Shown: positions 1 to 7,998, counted from the stretch's first letter. The stretch is 64,000 bases of DNA from Actinomycetes bacterium (GCA_021793515.1 JAJYSP010000013.1:1-64000); one strand, 5' to 3'. Program-made: numbers and translations. Notes: generated by a model from the sequence alone, not told the origin.

Positions 1-121
1 TTTCGACTGGAGTTTTCCGGGCGGACGACATCCCTGAACATTATGCGAGCCGAGATTCTCCATCGAGCTCGTTTGGTGGGGCCAAATCAGATGATCACGC
101 TGGGGCCAAATTGACTTGACA
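1..121. mobile_element. Terminal end of an IS21-like insertion sequence (rest outside window)
   Basis: The first 121 bases end in TTGACTTGACA, which on the other strand begins TGTCAAGTCAATTTGGCCCC. Two direct copies of TGGGGCCAAAT lie 24 bases apart (77-87 and 101-111). Short repeated blocks just inside a terminus that starts with TG are typical of IS21-family elements. The transposase genes (istA, istB) would lie left of the window, so the family call rests on the terminus only. The element ends inside a minus-strand gene and cuts off its 3' part. Confidence 0.5.
77..111. repeat. Two direct repeats TGGGGCCAAAT in the IS terminus
   Basis: Identical 11-mers at 77-87 and 101-111, 24 bases start to start. 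They probably are transposase-binding repeats of the IS21-like end. Confidence 0.6.
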
Positions 122-356
122 TTCCCACCTGAAAGTCCGCAAGCACAGATTCAAGGTTTTCGCCAGACGACACTCTTGCGCGAAGCTCCGTAGCAATCGC
201 GGCGAGGGGCCGATATCTGGCCAAGACGGAGTTGAAGCGACTCCGAGTGTCGAACAGTTCATTGGCAAGTGGAGGCCGCTCTTCATAGTACGGAGGAGGA
301 CGACGAGCCGGGTCCGAATCGTATGAGGCACCAGCACCAAGAATGACGGTCAGCAT
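122..356 (-). pseudogene. SIR2-like protein, N-terminal fragment truncated by IS
   Basis: An ATG at 356 opens a minus-strand frame beginning MLTVILGAGASYDSDP, followed by RPPLANELFD about 25 residues later and GENLESVLADF near the break. The GAGAS nucleotide-binding loop followed by a PLxNELF motif is typical of SIR2-like domains found in many antiphage NADase proteins and relatives. Only about 78 native residues remain; the frame then runs into the IS end and stops at 87. The catalytic part is gone, so this is a remnant. The exact family cannot be fixed from the fragment. A longer upstream start at 449 is possible but its extra residues look noncoding. Confidence 0.55.
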
Positions 357-512
357 TTCATAAGGGATTCTGTCACGTTGATTCCACGTTCGTAGGGAGT
401 TGCCCTGCCGACGTCGCTCTGCAGGGCCGCATGCCGGGTCGACATGCACGAATTCGGCTGAAAACTGAGAGCGTGTCCTAGCGAAATCGATTGGAGGGCG
501 TGGCGCGCGTGC

Positions 513-986
513 TCAAGGTGAGTTTGTCTGACTGCAATTCTGCGAACCGCTGATAATGCAGTTCAGCATGCCTCCAAGTTGTGCTGCACGTCCTGCAATG
601 ACTGCGGCTCGGTCGTGAAGGTTGATGAAGTCGCTGGCCTCTGATGTGGGATCGAACGTGTACCACGTATGGCCGAGCGCTCCCTCCCGTTCCTGTTTCG
701 CTTGCAGAGCATCAAACTGCAATATGAATTCGCTGTACTGGTCCTGAGGAGGGTCGGTGCCCATAAGCGTCTGCCCAGCAGTGGAAAGTGCTTGAGCCAG
801 TTGACTCGGGTCCGTAAGAACCGGAGACAACGAACACTGAACTTGATTGAGATTGTCCATGTACACGTAGGGGCATTGCGAAATGCAAGAACCTGAAGAT
901 GTGGTGAGTGAGACTTGTGTCCCTCGCGGGACTCTGGTTCCAACGCCGAGCGTCGACTCTGGTTTGACCTGATTACGTCTCCCCAT
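513..986 (-). CDS. Hypothetical protein (157 aa)
   Basis: I do not recognise this protein. The minus-strand frame opens with ATG at 986 (a TTG five codons upstream is directly preceded by a stop). It has an ordinary amino-acid mix with four cysteines: a CISQC pair near residue 35, one near 52 and another close to the C-terminus. There is an aromatic stretch near HTWYTFDP and an alanine-rich segment before the end. No signal peptide or membrane segment is obvious. It lies between two IS-related structures in the accessory region, no strong ribosome-binding site is visible, and base composition is lower in GC than the core genes. It may be a genuine island gene or a remnant. Confidence 0.4.
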   Translation of the reverse strand: MGRRNQVKPESTLGVGTRVPRGTQVSLTTSSGSCISQCPYVYMDNLNQVQCSLSPVLTDPSQLAQALSTAGQTLMGTDPPQDQYSEFILQFDALQAKQEREGALGHTWYTFDPTSEASDFINLHDRAAVIAGRAAQLGGMLNCIISGSQNCSQTNSP

Positions 987-1001
987 ATCGCCGCTGGGCA
1001 A

Positions 1002-1319
1002 TCAGCCCAGTGCTCAAAGTCCCGCTGAGTTCGATTACCTCAAACTCACGTCCAGCGACGCACTATGCCGCTGGACGGACCGGCGGCACCGCAGTAGGTC
1101 CGCCTTCCGCCGTTGCCGGTTGGGCTGGCGCGAAGTTCGTGGGGCGTCGGAGTTGAGAATTCGTAGCCGCTGGTGCGCATCGAAGTTGACTTGCCAAAAG
1201 TGGCCGGGCCGGGCCAAGTGACCCCCCTTCTACTCACCCCGTCGATTGGCGGCGAACTGCGGCACTTCATCTGGCTCGAAGCGCGAGAGCGAATCGACAA
1301 TCGTCGCGGTCAAGCCGCT
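1002..1319. other. Gap without a supported gene
   Basis: Short frames exist on both strands here, but their residue composition looks like noncoding translation and none has a ribosome-binding site. One plus-strand frame from 1173 runs across the IS boundary at 1328, so it was either created or disrupted by the insertion. Confidence 0.5.
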
Positions 1320-1327
1320 AACCGATA
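1320..1327. repeat. Target-site duplication, left copy (AACCGATA)
   Basis: The 8-mer AACCGATA directly precedes the left inverted repeat at 1328 and is repeated exactly at 3441-3448, just after the right inverted repeat. This marks the boundaries of a transposed unit. Confidence 0.85.
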
Positions 1328-1357
1328 CTTTCGTGTGATAGCGCTTGGAATAACAGA
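1328..1357 (+). repeat. Left terminal inverted repeat of the IS
   Basis: Starts CTTTCGTGTGATAGCGCTTG and continues through GAATAACAGA. Its reverse complement with one mismatch is found at 3411-3440. Confidence 0.85.
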
Positions 1358-1489
1358 TGTGTAGTTTGGCATCTTCTGCCCGCGGGGCGGAAGATGCCAC
1401 ATCGACAGGGCGAGTTCGAATGCCATTTGGTGGCCAAGCCTGTAAGGCTGGGGACGGTTGGGACAGTGACTCTACGGAGGTGGTTCTTG

Positions 1490-2047
1490 ATGAGAAGGCT
1501 CATAGCGGCGGCGATGATGTTCGGAGCTGTGGTCGTGCCACTGGCGTCCCCCGAGGTCACAGCGGGCGCGACAAGCGTGCCGCTCTGCTCCACGTCCCAG
1601 ATCTCGGTCTCTCTGGGCGCAACCCAGCGATGGACGATTGACAAGCCGATGCGCGGAGACCTGGTCTCGGTCACCGCCATCGACTTCACAAACCACGGCT
1701 CGACCTGCCAACTGGCGAGGTCAGGTCCGTCGGTCAGGTTCCTGTGGATGCCCAACACAACCATCAACACCGCGCCCCAGCTCACGGTGGCGGTCTCGGC
1801 GCGAGCCCCCCAGGGTCTCTTGCCCCTGAAGAAGGGAAAGACTGCCGCCCTGAACCTGTTCGTTCGAGGCACCCCTTCGACCAAAAAGGCGTGCCACCCG
1901 GTCACCGCCGCGGCCATCGAGGTCTCGGGTGTGGACGGGGCTGGCGGATGGGCCCACTTCAGTCGGACCATCGCGCACGTGTGCGCGAACCCGGCACTCC
2001 AGAGCGCCAGCTACGGCGTGGGGTGGCAGCAGTACTGGATCGTCTAA
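1490..2047 (+). CDS. Secreted DUF4232-like protein carried inside the IS
   Basis: The start is ATG 1490, with GGAGG at 1476-1480. The 185-aa product opens MRRLIAAAMMFGAVVVPLAS, a Sec signal peptide with likely cleavage after the VTAGA region. The mature part is a small beta-rich domain with four cysteines (PLCSTS, STCQLA, KACHPV, HVCANP). The pattern of an early Cys, an FTNHGSTC segment and PSVRFL resembles DUF4232 exported proteins of actinobacteria, whose function is unknown to me. The gene lies between the inverted repeats, convergent with the transposase, with 42 bases between the stops. It therefore moves as cargo. In-frame codons upstream of 1490 lie in the IS terminus and are unlikely to be translated. 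Confidence 0.7.
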   Translation: MRRLIAAAMMFGAVVVPLASPEVTAGATSVPLCSTSQISVSLGATQRWTIDKPMRGDLVSVTAIDFTNHGSTCQLARSGPSVRFLWMPNTTINTAPQLTVAVSARAPQGLLPLKKGKTAALNLFVRGTPSTKKACHPVTAAAIEVSGVDGAGGWAHFSRTIAHVCANPALQSASYGVGWQQYWIV

Positions 2048-2089
2048 GCGGCCTCGACCAGCCTGAACCACCTGCACCGGATTGAGCAG

Positions 2090-3394
2090 TTATTGATGTA
2101 GCGAGGCCTTCAGAGGTCGCTGCCCCGCCTTGCGTTGAGCCTTGGTGACGCGGGTGCCCTTGTCCCGGCACTGGAGCTGGTGTCCGGGGAGTTGACCGGT
2201 CTCGAGCGCGGCTCGAAGGGTGCGCGCGAAGACCAACTCGTCGGCGCGGTGATTGAGGCGAAGGCGCACGAGCTCGAGCATCCGGTTCGTGCGGACCTTG
2301 TTGCGGAAGGAGAACTCCCGGCCCTCGATGATGGCCTTGACGTCGTCGAGGAGGTTCTCCGCTGCGGCGTTGGAATGGTGGGCCGGCAGCCGGCTGCGCC
2401 ACGAAGTCTGGGCACGGACCTGGGCGTCCACCTGGTCACACCAGGCGTTCAGGGTGATGTAGCCGTCCGGGTCGATCTGGCGGCGAAAGGCCGCCCAGCC
2501 CTGGGGACTGTGGAAGGCTGAGCGCAGGTGCTCAACGACCGTGCCTCCCTCCTGGTCGAGGCCGTAAGGGCGGAGTTGCGCGAGTGCGTTCTCACGAAGG
2601 TGATACTCACAGCGCAGCCAGAACGGCTCGGCCTCCACCGTCGACCAGTTGCGCATCGGCGTGACCTGAGGCCACTTCAGCTTCACCGCCGAGGTGATGG
2701 CCGGGTCCTTGTCCGAGACCACGAGTGTGGGTGTCCCCGGAAGTCGGTCGAAGACCTCGAGCCAGCCCTGTGCGTTGGCGCGGTGGGTCGCGTGCAGGGC
2801 CCAAAGCCGACCGCGCTTGGCGCCCGCCTCGTATCCATAGACCACAAGGACGTTGAACATCATCCGCTGCCTCTTGGTCTTCGGGTCGGTCGACCAGAAG
2901 TCCGTTGAGTCACACACGATGGTCTCGGGCCAGGCTGTCTCGGCCCAGGGCGCGGTCACGATTGGCGACAGGGTCTCGACCCAGTTGCCTACGAGCTGGG
3001 CACCGTAGGACACACTGAGTTCTTCGCGTCCGGCCTGAAGACGCGCAGTGACGGCGGCTCTCGTGTAGGTCTCGCCATTGGCCACGGACATCAGGGCCGC
3101 CGCTACCTCGCGCACGCTGAAGGTGTAGCGACGAGGGGCCTGAGGACCCTGATGAGGTTCGAGATGGACCTCGCAGGTGTCGCACTCCTGGGCCGCGACC
3201 AGCATCCGGCGCGGCAGAACGCCTGCGAAGGTGTGCGACGCACCGCTCACGTAGCAGCGGTAGAGCTGACGACGCGCCAGACCGGTCCCGTAGTGACCGC
3301 AACGCACGACGCGACTACCAGAGTGACGTGGACAGTCGGGTAGCCCCACACGAAGTCCCGAGCCCACTGGGCGGCCACCAGCCACCCGATCCAT
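2090..3394 (-). CDS. DDE transposase, IS256/Mutator-like
   Basis: The 434-aa product has an N-terminal zinc-ribbon-like part (cysteines at 21, 32 and 47, ending in SHTF, then a CDTC pair near 71-74). A helical DNA-binding region follows, then an RNase-H-like catalytic core. Candidate catalytic acids are D162 (in VCDSTDFW), D228 (in VVSDKD) and E346 (in AAAENLL). A CxxHxxRxN segment at 262-269 matches the conserved CxxH of Mutator/IS256 transposases. The start is ATG 3394, preceded by GGTAGG, 16 bases inside the right inverted repeat. The frame is intact, so the element may be active. The exact IS family should be treated as provisional. Confidence 0.8.
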   Translation of the reverse strand: MDRVAGGRPVGSGLRVGLPDCPRHSGSRVVRCGHYGTGLARRQLYRCYVSGASHTFAGVLPRRMLVAAQECDTCEVHLEPHQGPQAPRRYTFSVREVAAALMSVANGETYTRAAVTARLQAGREELSVSYGAQLVGNWVETLSPIVTAPWAETAWPETIVCDSTDFWSTDPKTKRQRMMFNVLVVYGYEAGAKRGRLWALHATHRANAQGWLEVFDRLPGTPTLVVSDKDPAITSAVKLKWPQVTPMRNWSTVEAEPFWLRCEYHLRENALAQLRPYGLDQEGGTVVEHLRSAFHSPQGWAAFRRQIDPDGYITLNAWCDQVDAQVRAQTSWRSRLPAHHSNAAAENLLDDVKAIIEGREFSFRNKVRTNRMLELVRLRLNHRADELVFARTLRAALETGQLPGHQLQCRDKGTRVTKAQRKAGQRPLKASLHQ

Positions 3395-3410
3395 CCTACC
3401 TAACTACATC

Positions 3411-3440
3411 TCTGTTATTCCAAGCACTATCACACGAAAG
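3411..3440 (-). repeat. Right terminal inverted repeat of the IS
   Basis: Reverse complement of 1328-1357 with a single mismatch; ends in CACACGAAAG at 3440. Confidence 0.85.
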
Positions 3441-3448
3441 AACCGATA
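3441..3448. repeat. Target-site duplication, right copy (AACCGATA)
   Basis: Exact copy of 1320-1327 directly outside the right inverted repeat. Confidence 0.85.
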
Positions 3449-3498
3449 GGTGAGACCTTGATCCAACAACGGGTGGGTGCGCGGCGGGGCAATGCCCA

Positions 3499-6132
3499 TC
3501 ACTCTGCCGACACTGGGTCACTTGCAACTCTCACCGACGAAGGCGGGAGGAGGTAGGCGTCGTATGGATCAGCAGGCCAGAGGTGGCCGCCTTCATCACG
3601 TCGACAGTCCTGACAGATGAGACCATCGGGATCGGGTATGGTCGCTGGTCGCCGCCTTGGCGAACTGCAGTGCGGACAGGGCGGTAGGTTCCACGTTCTC
3701 TCCGACCCTCCTTTGTAGGTCCAGTGATCCTTGAACTGGTGCATCTGAATTCTCTGGTGCAATCGATCGAAGGCGTCCGCCTCAATCTTGTCGATGTCTT
3801 CCTCTCGAACTGGCTTCCCCGTCGCAACGATGTCGTACATCGCCGCGACGAGGTTCGACGTATACGGCCGGCACCACTTGGCAGTGGCCGACGTCGTATG
3901 GACCAGGTGTAACCGCCTTAGGAGCTCCACCGGCTCGCCGATCTCGACCGCGAGTGCGTCAAGGTCTGACGAGTCGAGCACGAGCGACACGAGCCGTGAT
4001 AACCGCGGGTCAGCCACTCGATGGAGCATGAACCGCCTCTTGTCCATGCCCAGACGAAGCGCAAGTTCCGTCCCGGCTGCTCGAAATGCACCGGCGTCCG
4101 GGACAAGTGATCGCAAGGTCGCGGGCCCCGACCTCATTTGCTCGAGCAGCGCGTCCGCCGCGGCCGTGTCCGCGAAAAAGGGGCTGTCGATGTGTTCCAC
4201 GCTGACCGGCACGACGAACTCGTTATCGCCATCGTTAATCACAAACTCGAAGTCGATGGTGAGCACCAGGTTGGTGACCCCGTCAACTTCGCGAGAATTC
4301 GACGTGAGAGTGCACTTGCGAAGGGCCGTCGTAAGAAGGTCCCGGTAGCGCGAGTCGAAGGGATCACGAAGGCTCGCAACGAGATGAAGCAGGGATCCCA
4401 GCGCGGCGCTTTGCTGCGTGGACGCCGCAGCGGCGACAGCGTCTTTCACCGTCCTCTCTCGATCGAGAACGAGTTGCTCAGCGGCTGGAATATCGTTATC
4501 GGCCAGGCGGTTGAATCGGTCATTGAGCTCTCTGAGTAGCGCACCGCGAATCATCGGTAGTCCATCCTCGCCCCGTTCAACCAACTGGCATCGAAGAACG
4601 TCATTCTCGTCTTGCAGACCACGGAGTGACGTACGGGCCAGTGCGAGGTCGAGTTCGAAGGACTCGTCTATCGCCTCTATGGGAATATCTCGGACTAGCG
4701 CGTAGGCGGACTCGCCCGCCCCGATGATGGCCTCGGCGAGCGCTCGATTGAGAATGCCGGCCGGCAAGTGCACCTTCAATTTGGGCTTGATCATCTTGAA
4801 GGCACGGTCGTACGGTTCGGCCAGACAGACGCCCAGCGTATAGCGAAGCGATCCGTTGGGACGGCGGAAGGACTTTGTTACGAAGTAGCAGTCCACCCCG
4901 TCAACGCACACTGGTACCTGAGCGAACGCGAGCCCTCTGCTTGGAGCGTGTTTCACCGATGCGCGATATTCCCGGATTCTTACGAAGTCCTCAGGAGTTG
5001 CCCAACCCTCACCATCGGGAGGAAAGCAGTTTGAGACCTGAAGATCGTCGACCCCCTCCACGCCAAACTGAACCAGCAGCACACCCGTTTCGTAGAACGT
5101 CAGATGGTCGAAGATCGGGTCGACGTAGGCCTTGGGGACCGTGATGGCCTTCTTCGGATCTCCCACGGCGTCGGGGCCGAACAACCGTCTCACACCATCG
5201 GTCGAGAACCGCCGTGCGGCGAGACCGGCGGCAACCTCCGCGTGGCCCCAGCCCGGTCGACCAAGCATCGACAGCGCCCATCGCACATTTGCCACCTGAT
5301 CGACGAGGTTCCCGTCATCGTCCCGCACATCGGGCAGACCGGCCGCCACGCTCCGTTCCGGTGGGAAGTACGAAGGCGTATCGAACGTGCCAATCCTGGT
5401 GCCAATCGCGCCGCCGCGTAGTGAGCGATACGAGAACATCCCCGGCGGCAGTGGGTGGCAAAATCCAATGCGGAACTGACCGTCGGCAACTTCCTCCTCC
5501 GTGCCGCTGCGCATGCCCCTACGAGTTTGCTTCGGAATCTTGGCCGCGTCATCCTCGGCGGCACGGACCTCAAAAAACGTGAGGATCGACTCGGGTCCAT
5601 TGACCTTGCTGAAACCCCGACGCGTGTCCGCGAGGTAGCCATTCACTCCTTCCAGTACAAGCATCACCGGTCCAAATGCCCACGAGACTCGGGTCAGTCG
5701 GTCAATCCTCGTCGCGAAAAGACCAGCCACGCCGTACTCGTCGAGAATCTCGGCCAGGCGGTCCACGAAGGGCTGGCGCCTGTTCTTATCCAGCTGATGC
5801 CCCGACCCGCACGAGAGAACACAGACCACGCCGTGCGTGGCAGTGAAGTCCAAAGTGACGTACGAGTTCTTGAAACTCCCACCGTCGCGCTTCGTTGATT
5901 CGACGGGCTTGCTCGCCTTGAGCATGGCGACGAGCTTCATCTTGTCTGGAAGGGAGTCGCGAATGTCCACACCGCAGCTGACGAGGAAATCGACGGCCGA
6001 GAGGAAGTCGTTCACGGCCTGCAACCAGCCAGCTGGGTCGCTGAATCTCCCAACGACACAGATGACCTTCCCGGAGTCGTGCATTCCGATGAGATCCGCC
6101 GGCACTCGTCCCTTAGTTAGATGAGGTCTCAC
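3499..6132 (-). CDS. Divergent large serine recombinase (877 aa)
   Basis: Large serine recombinases cut and rejoin DNA through a serine intermediate. Here the resolvase-type core shows VDRLAEIL at 123-130 and then RIDRLTR at 142-148, the conserved D-R-L-x-R motif. A GRFS at 28-31 is the best candidate for the catalytic Arg and Ser, but it lies about 113 residues before the DRLTR Asp, about twice the usual distance, implying an insertion or a changed active site. After a PPGMFSY segment comes a recombinase-domain-like region with WALSMLGRPGWGHAEVAAGL near residue 300, a probable coiled coil around 500-600, and a C-terminal zinc ribbon (CPHC and CQDC). ATG 6132 overlaps the upstream small gene by four bases. 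It could be an integrase, a transposon resolvase-like enzyme or an inactive relative. Confidence 0.65.
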   Translation of the reverse strand: MRPHLTKGRVPADLIGMHDSGKVICVVGRFSDPAGWLQAVNDFLSAVDFLVSCGVDIRDSLPDKMKLVAMLKASKPVESTKRDGGSFKNSYVTLDFTATHGVVCVLSCGSGHQLDKNRRQPFVDRLAEILDEYGVAGLFATRIDRLTRVSWAFGPVMLVLEGVNGYLADTRRGFSKVNGPESILTFFEVRAAEDDAAKIPKQTRRGMRSGTEEEVADGQFRIGFCHPLPPGMFSYRSLRGGAIGTRIGTFDTPSYFPPERSVAAGLPDVRDDDGNLVDQVANVRWALSMLGRPGWGHAEVAAGLAARRFSTDGVRRLFGPDAVGDPKKAITVPKAYVDPIFDHLTFYETGVLLVQFGVEGVDDLQVSNCFPPDGEGWATPEDFVRIREYRASVKHAPSRGLAFAQVPVCVDGVDCYFVTKSFRRPNGSLRYTLGVCLAEPYDRAFKMIKPKLKVHLPAGILNRALAEAIIGAGESAYALVRDIPIEAIDESFELDLALARTSLRGLQDENDVLRCQLVERGEDGLPMIRGALLRELNDRFNRLADNDIPAAEQLVLDRERTVKDAVAAAASTQQSAALGSLLHLVASLRDPFDSRYRDLLTTALRKCTLTSNSREVDGVTNLVLTIDFEFVINDGDNEFVVPVSVEHIDSPFFADTAAADALLEQMRSGPATLRSLVPDAGAFRAAGTELALRLGMDKRRFMLHRVADPRLSRLVSLVLDSSDLDALAVEIGEPVELLRRLHLVHTTSATAKWCRPYTSNLVAAMYDIVATGKPVREEDIDKIEADAFDRLHQRIQMHQFKDHWTYKGGSERTWNLPPCPHCSSPRRRPATIPDPDGLICQDCRRDEGGHLWPADPYDAYLLPPSSVRVASDPVSAE

Positions 6133-6398
6133 GCCTGGTTCCTCCTATTGCTTCGTCGTGTTGAACGCCGGTTGCGTTGCCCAACTCTCCCGGCGTTTAA
6201 CTCAATGACCTCATACGGCCAACGAACGATGAGCTCGAAGTCTTCGGGCTCAGCATCGCCGGCCCACACAGACCCCACAGCCTCCGTCCAGGTGGATTCC
6301 TCGCCGCTCGAAGTCCTACGGGCCAGAAATTGGGGGCTGTCTTCTCTTGGTTTCATGGCATGGACTGTCCGGGCCACATGCACCAGCGCAATCAACAC
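6129..6398 (-). CDS. Small hypothetical protein coupled to the serine recombinase (89 aa)
   Basis: The frame opens with GTG 6398 (GAGG sits right against it) or ATG 6356, and its stop overlaps the recombinase start in ATGA at 6129-6132. This implies translational coupling. The middle of the protein is acidic and aromatic (WTEAVGSVWAGDAEPEDF, then RWPYEVIEL). The last 20 residues are very basic with repeated RRS/RRN, which could bind nucleic acid. I do not recognise a family. Its position suggests an accessory factor of the recombinase, such as a directionality factor or regulator; that is inference. Confidence 0.5.
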   Translation of the reverse strand: MLIALVHVARTVHAMKPREDSPQFLARRTSSGEESTWTEAVGSVWAGDAEPEDFELIVRWPYEVIELNAGRVGQRNRRSTRRSNRRNQA

Positions 6399-6666
6399 CT
6401 CTTTGAATCAACTCAAGTGGCTCGGATGCCACACTCGCTGTGTGATCGTCATCCAGTCGCCGGTGCGCCGTATCAAACGATCTGCGTTCCAGACCAACTC
6501 TCCTGGCCGGCGCCGCCCGCATGGGCGGGGTCGGCGCGCATCACGACGTCAGTGCCCAGGCCGATCGGGACCCGAACGCTAAATGCGAGCAGGTACGGCC
6601 TCGCCGCGGCACCGCACCATCAGGTTGCGAAAGGAGCGGCGAAACCCAGTAGCCGACGATAAGAAC

Positions 6667-7097
6667 ATGACACTCAGCAGCATCCCAGCGCCACCAAAGG
6701 ACCGCAATCCACTACCCATACCGGGCGAGACGCTGAGCGGCGACGTTCAACGCATCCTGTACCGAATCGAAGCTGAGTACGAGCCCGAGAGCTATCAGAA
6801 CAGATTCGCCTCCGCCAAGAACAAAGTGACGCGGAGTCCAAACTCGGTAGGGCGATCGATGGCATCCTCGGCGGAACGGACAGCGCCGAACTCGGCACCC
6901 TGCTTCAAGCGGAACGCCACGCCGCCAAGCAACGACGCGACGAGGCGTGGCGAACGCTCGAGAAGGTGGAGTTGGCCCAGGAGATACTCGGACTGAGGTT
7001 CAGCCACGCCTACTTCAGCCCCATCGCAGCCCTGCGGCCGCTGCTCGAACTGGTCGAGCGATACGACTATCCCCCGTACGGCCAACTCGAAAGTTGA
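6667..7097 (+). pseudogene. Frameshifted coiled-coil protein gene
   Basis: From ATG 6667 the frame reads as a plausible protein (MTLSSIPAPPKDRNPLPIPG, then GDVQRILYRIEAE) up to about 6775. Past that point this frame becomes serine/arginine-rich nonsense to 6996. The next frame takes over sensibly: RARELSEQIRLRQEQ, AIDGILGG, LLQAERHAAKQRRDEAW, then AALRPLLELVERYDYPPYG, stopping at 7097. That second frame has no start codon of its own after the stop at 6774-6776. A single-base loss near 6775 explains both halves. The joined product would be about 142 residues, mostly helical and charged. Function is unknown. No slippery heptamer is obvious, so I favour a mutation or sequence error over programmed frameshifting. 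Confidence 0.6.
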
Positions 7098-7239
7098 GCG
7101 ACGGGCGCACGGCTTACTCTTCCTTGGGATAGTCGGGTAGACCTCGCCACCGAGCGGCGCGCCGCGCCCGTCAGCGGTGCATCAAATATGCGTTCGCATC
7201 GAGCACCACAGGTGCACCATCAGTCGTCCGAGCTGGCCT

Positions 7240-7617
7240 TCATCCATCCTTGAGCGTCATCGCACCGTGCTCGCCGCCCAGGCGTGCGAGAGCATCAACG
7301 TGCCTCTGGAACGCTTGTCTGGTCTCGTCGATCCATATCATCGAGTACGCATCGAGCTCGTCGAGCGACTGGAGTTCCACGGCACAGCTCAAGGCGTCAA
7401 TGACGCTCCGTTGGCACCGAATGACTGCATCGTGGATCTCCGCGTTGGTCCACTCGTCGATGGTCGTTCGAGTGGGCAGAAGCGCCACTTCGCAATTGGC
7501 TTCACCGATTAGCCGATTGAGCGTGGTCGAGAGATCATGCTCGCGAGACGGTAGCCGAATAGTGGTCTCTGATCTCGGCGCGTTCGACCCGAAAGCTCTG
7601 CGCGGCTCTCCCCTCAT
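7240..7617 (-). CDS. Tandem paralogue A, unknown helical family (125 aa)
   Basis: The start is ATG 7617, overlapping the stop of paralogue B in ATGA (7614-7617). The product carries LP at 47-48, IDEWT at 53-57 and C68-Q69, with the same spacing as its two neighbours (L to I 6 residues, W to C 12 residues). A second helical half ends with FQRHVDAL. There is no signal peptide or membrane segment. It has about 16 extra N-terminal residues compared with B and C. No known function is recognised; the trio reads as one operon C-B-A within the integrated region. Confidence 0.65.
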   Translation of the reverse strand: MRGEPRRAFGSNAPRSETTIRLPSREHDLSTTLNRLIGEANCEVALLPTRTTIDEWTNAEIHDAVIRCQRSVIDALSCAVELQSLDELDAYSMIWIDETRQAFQRHVDALARLGGEHGAMTLKDG

Positions 7618-7961
7618 AGCTCGTCCCACGATCTCGGGAACGCGACCCGAGTGAGTGGTAGAAGGTCCGAATAGACGCTGTCGATGTGAAGATGGACTTG
7701 AATACACATGGCGAGGGCCGCATCGGCGTCGGTCTGCAGTGCGCGAGGGGGGTTGCCGCTCTCGTAGATCTCGATGACGCTTCGCAGAACTCGACTCAGC
7801 ACGTGATGGCACTGCGTCATGGCCTGAAGGACCTCATCACGTGTCCACACATCAATGTCGCGCTCGGAGGGCAGCTTCGCCGCAGTGTCCATCAGCTCGT
7901 CGACGACATCTCGCAGCGAGTGGTACCAATCGGCGTCGTAGACAGGTTCGTACTCGTTCAT
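7614..7961 (-). CDS. Tandem paralogue B, unknown helical family (115 aa)
   Basis: The start is ATG 7961 with GGAG a few bases upstream; longer frames upstream read through paralogue C and are noncoding. The product has LP at 30-31, IDVWT at 36-40, C51-H52, and a C-terminal block I93-D94-x-V96 followed by LLP at 100-102. These positions match paralogue C without a gap. It is predicted all-helical and soluble. It is translationally coupled to paralogue A. No database family comes to mind. Confidence 0.65.
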   Translation of the reverse strand: MNEYEPVYDADWYHSLRDVVDELMDTAAKLPSERDIDVWTRDEVLQAMTQCHHVLSRVLRSVIEIYESGNPPRALQTDADAALAMCIQVHLHIDSVYSDLLPLTRVAFPRSWDEL

Positions 7962-7998
7962 CGTGCTCCAATCACTCTGAGTAGGGGACGTCGTCGCT

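Larger units (their letters stand above)
1328..3440. mobile_element. Complete insertion sequence with 30-bp IRs, 8-bp TSD and a cargo gene
   Basis: A 2113-bp element is bounded by inverted repeats 1328-1357 and 3411-3440. They match at 29 of 30 positions; the only difference is C1342 against the equivalent T. It is flanked by the 8-bp duplication AACCGATA. Inside are a plus-strand secreted-protein gene (1490-2047) and a minus-strand DDE transposase (2090-3394), which converge. Eight-base duplications and the CxxH motif of the transposase fit the IS256/Mutator superfamily. Intact ends and an unbroken transposase suggest a recent insertion. Confidence 0.85.

Noticed and set aside
1173-1364. Plus-strand 63-codon frame crossing the left IS boundary
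   Set aside because: It reads through the target duplication into the inverted repeat, so its C-terminus is made by the IS; the N-terminal part shows no family or ribosome-binding site.
6770-6800. Programmed frameshifting as explanation for the split gene at 6667-7097
   Set aside because: No slippery heptamer or obvious downstream pseudoknot is visible; a one-base mutation or sequencing error is simpler.
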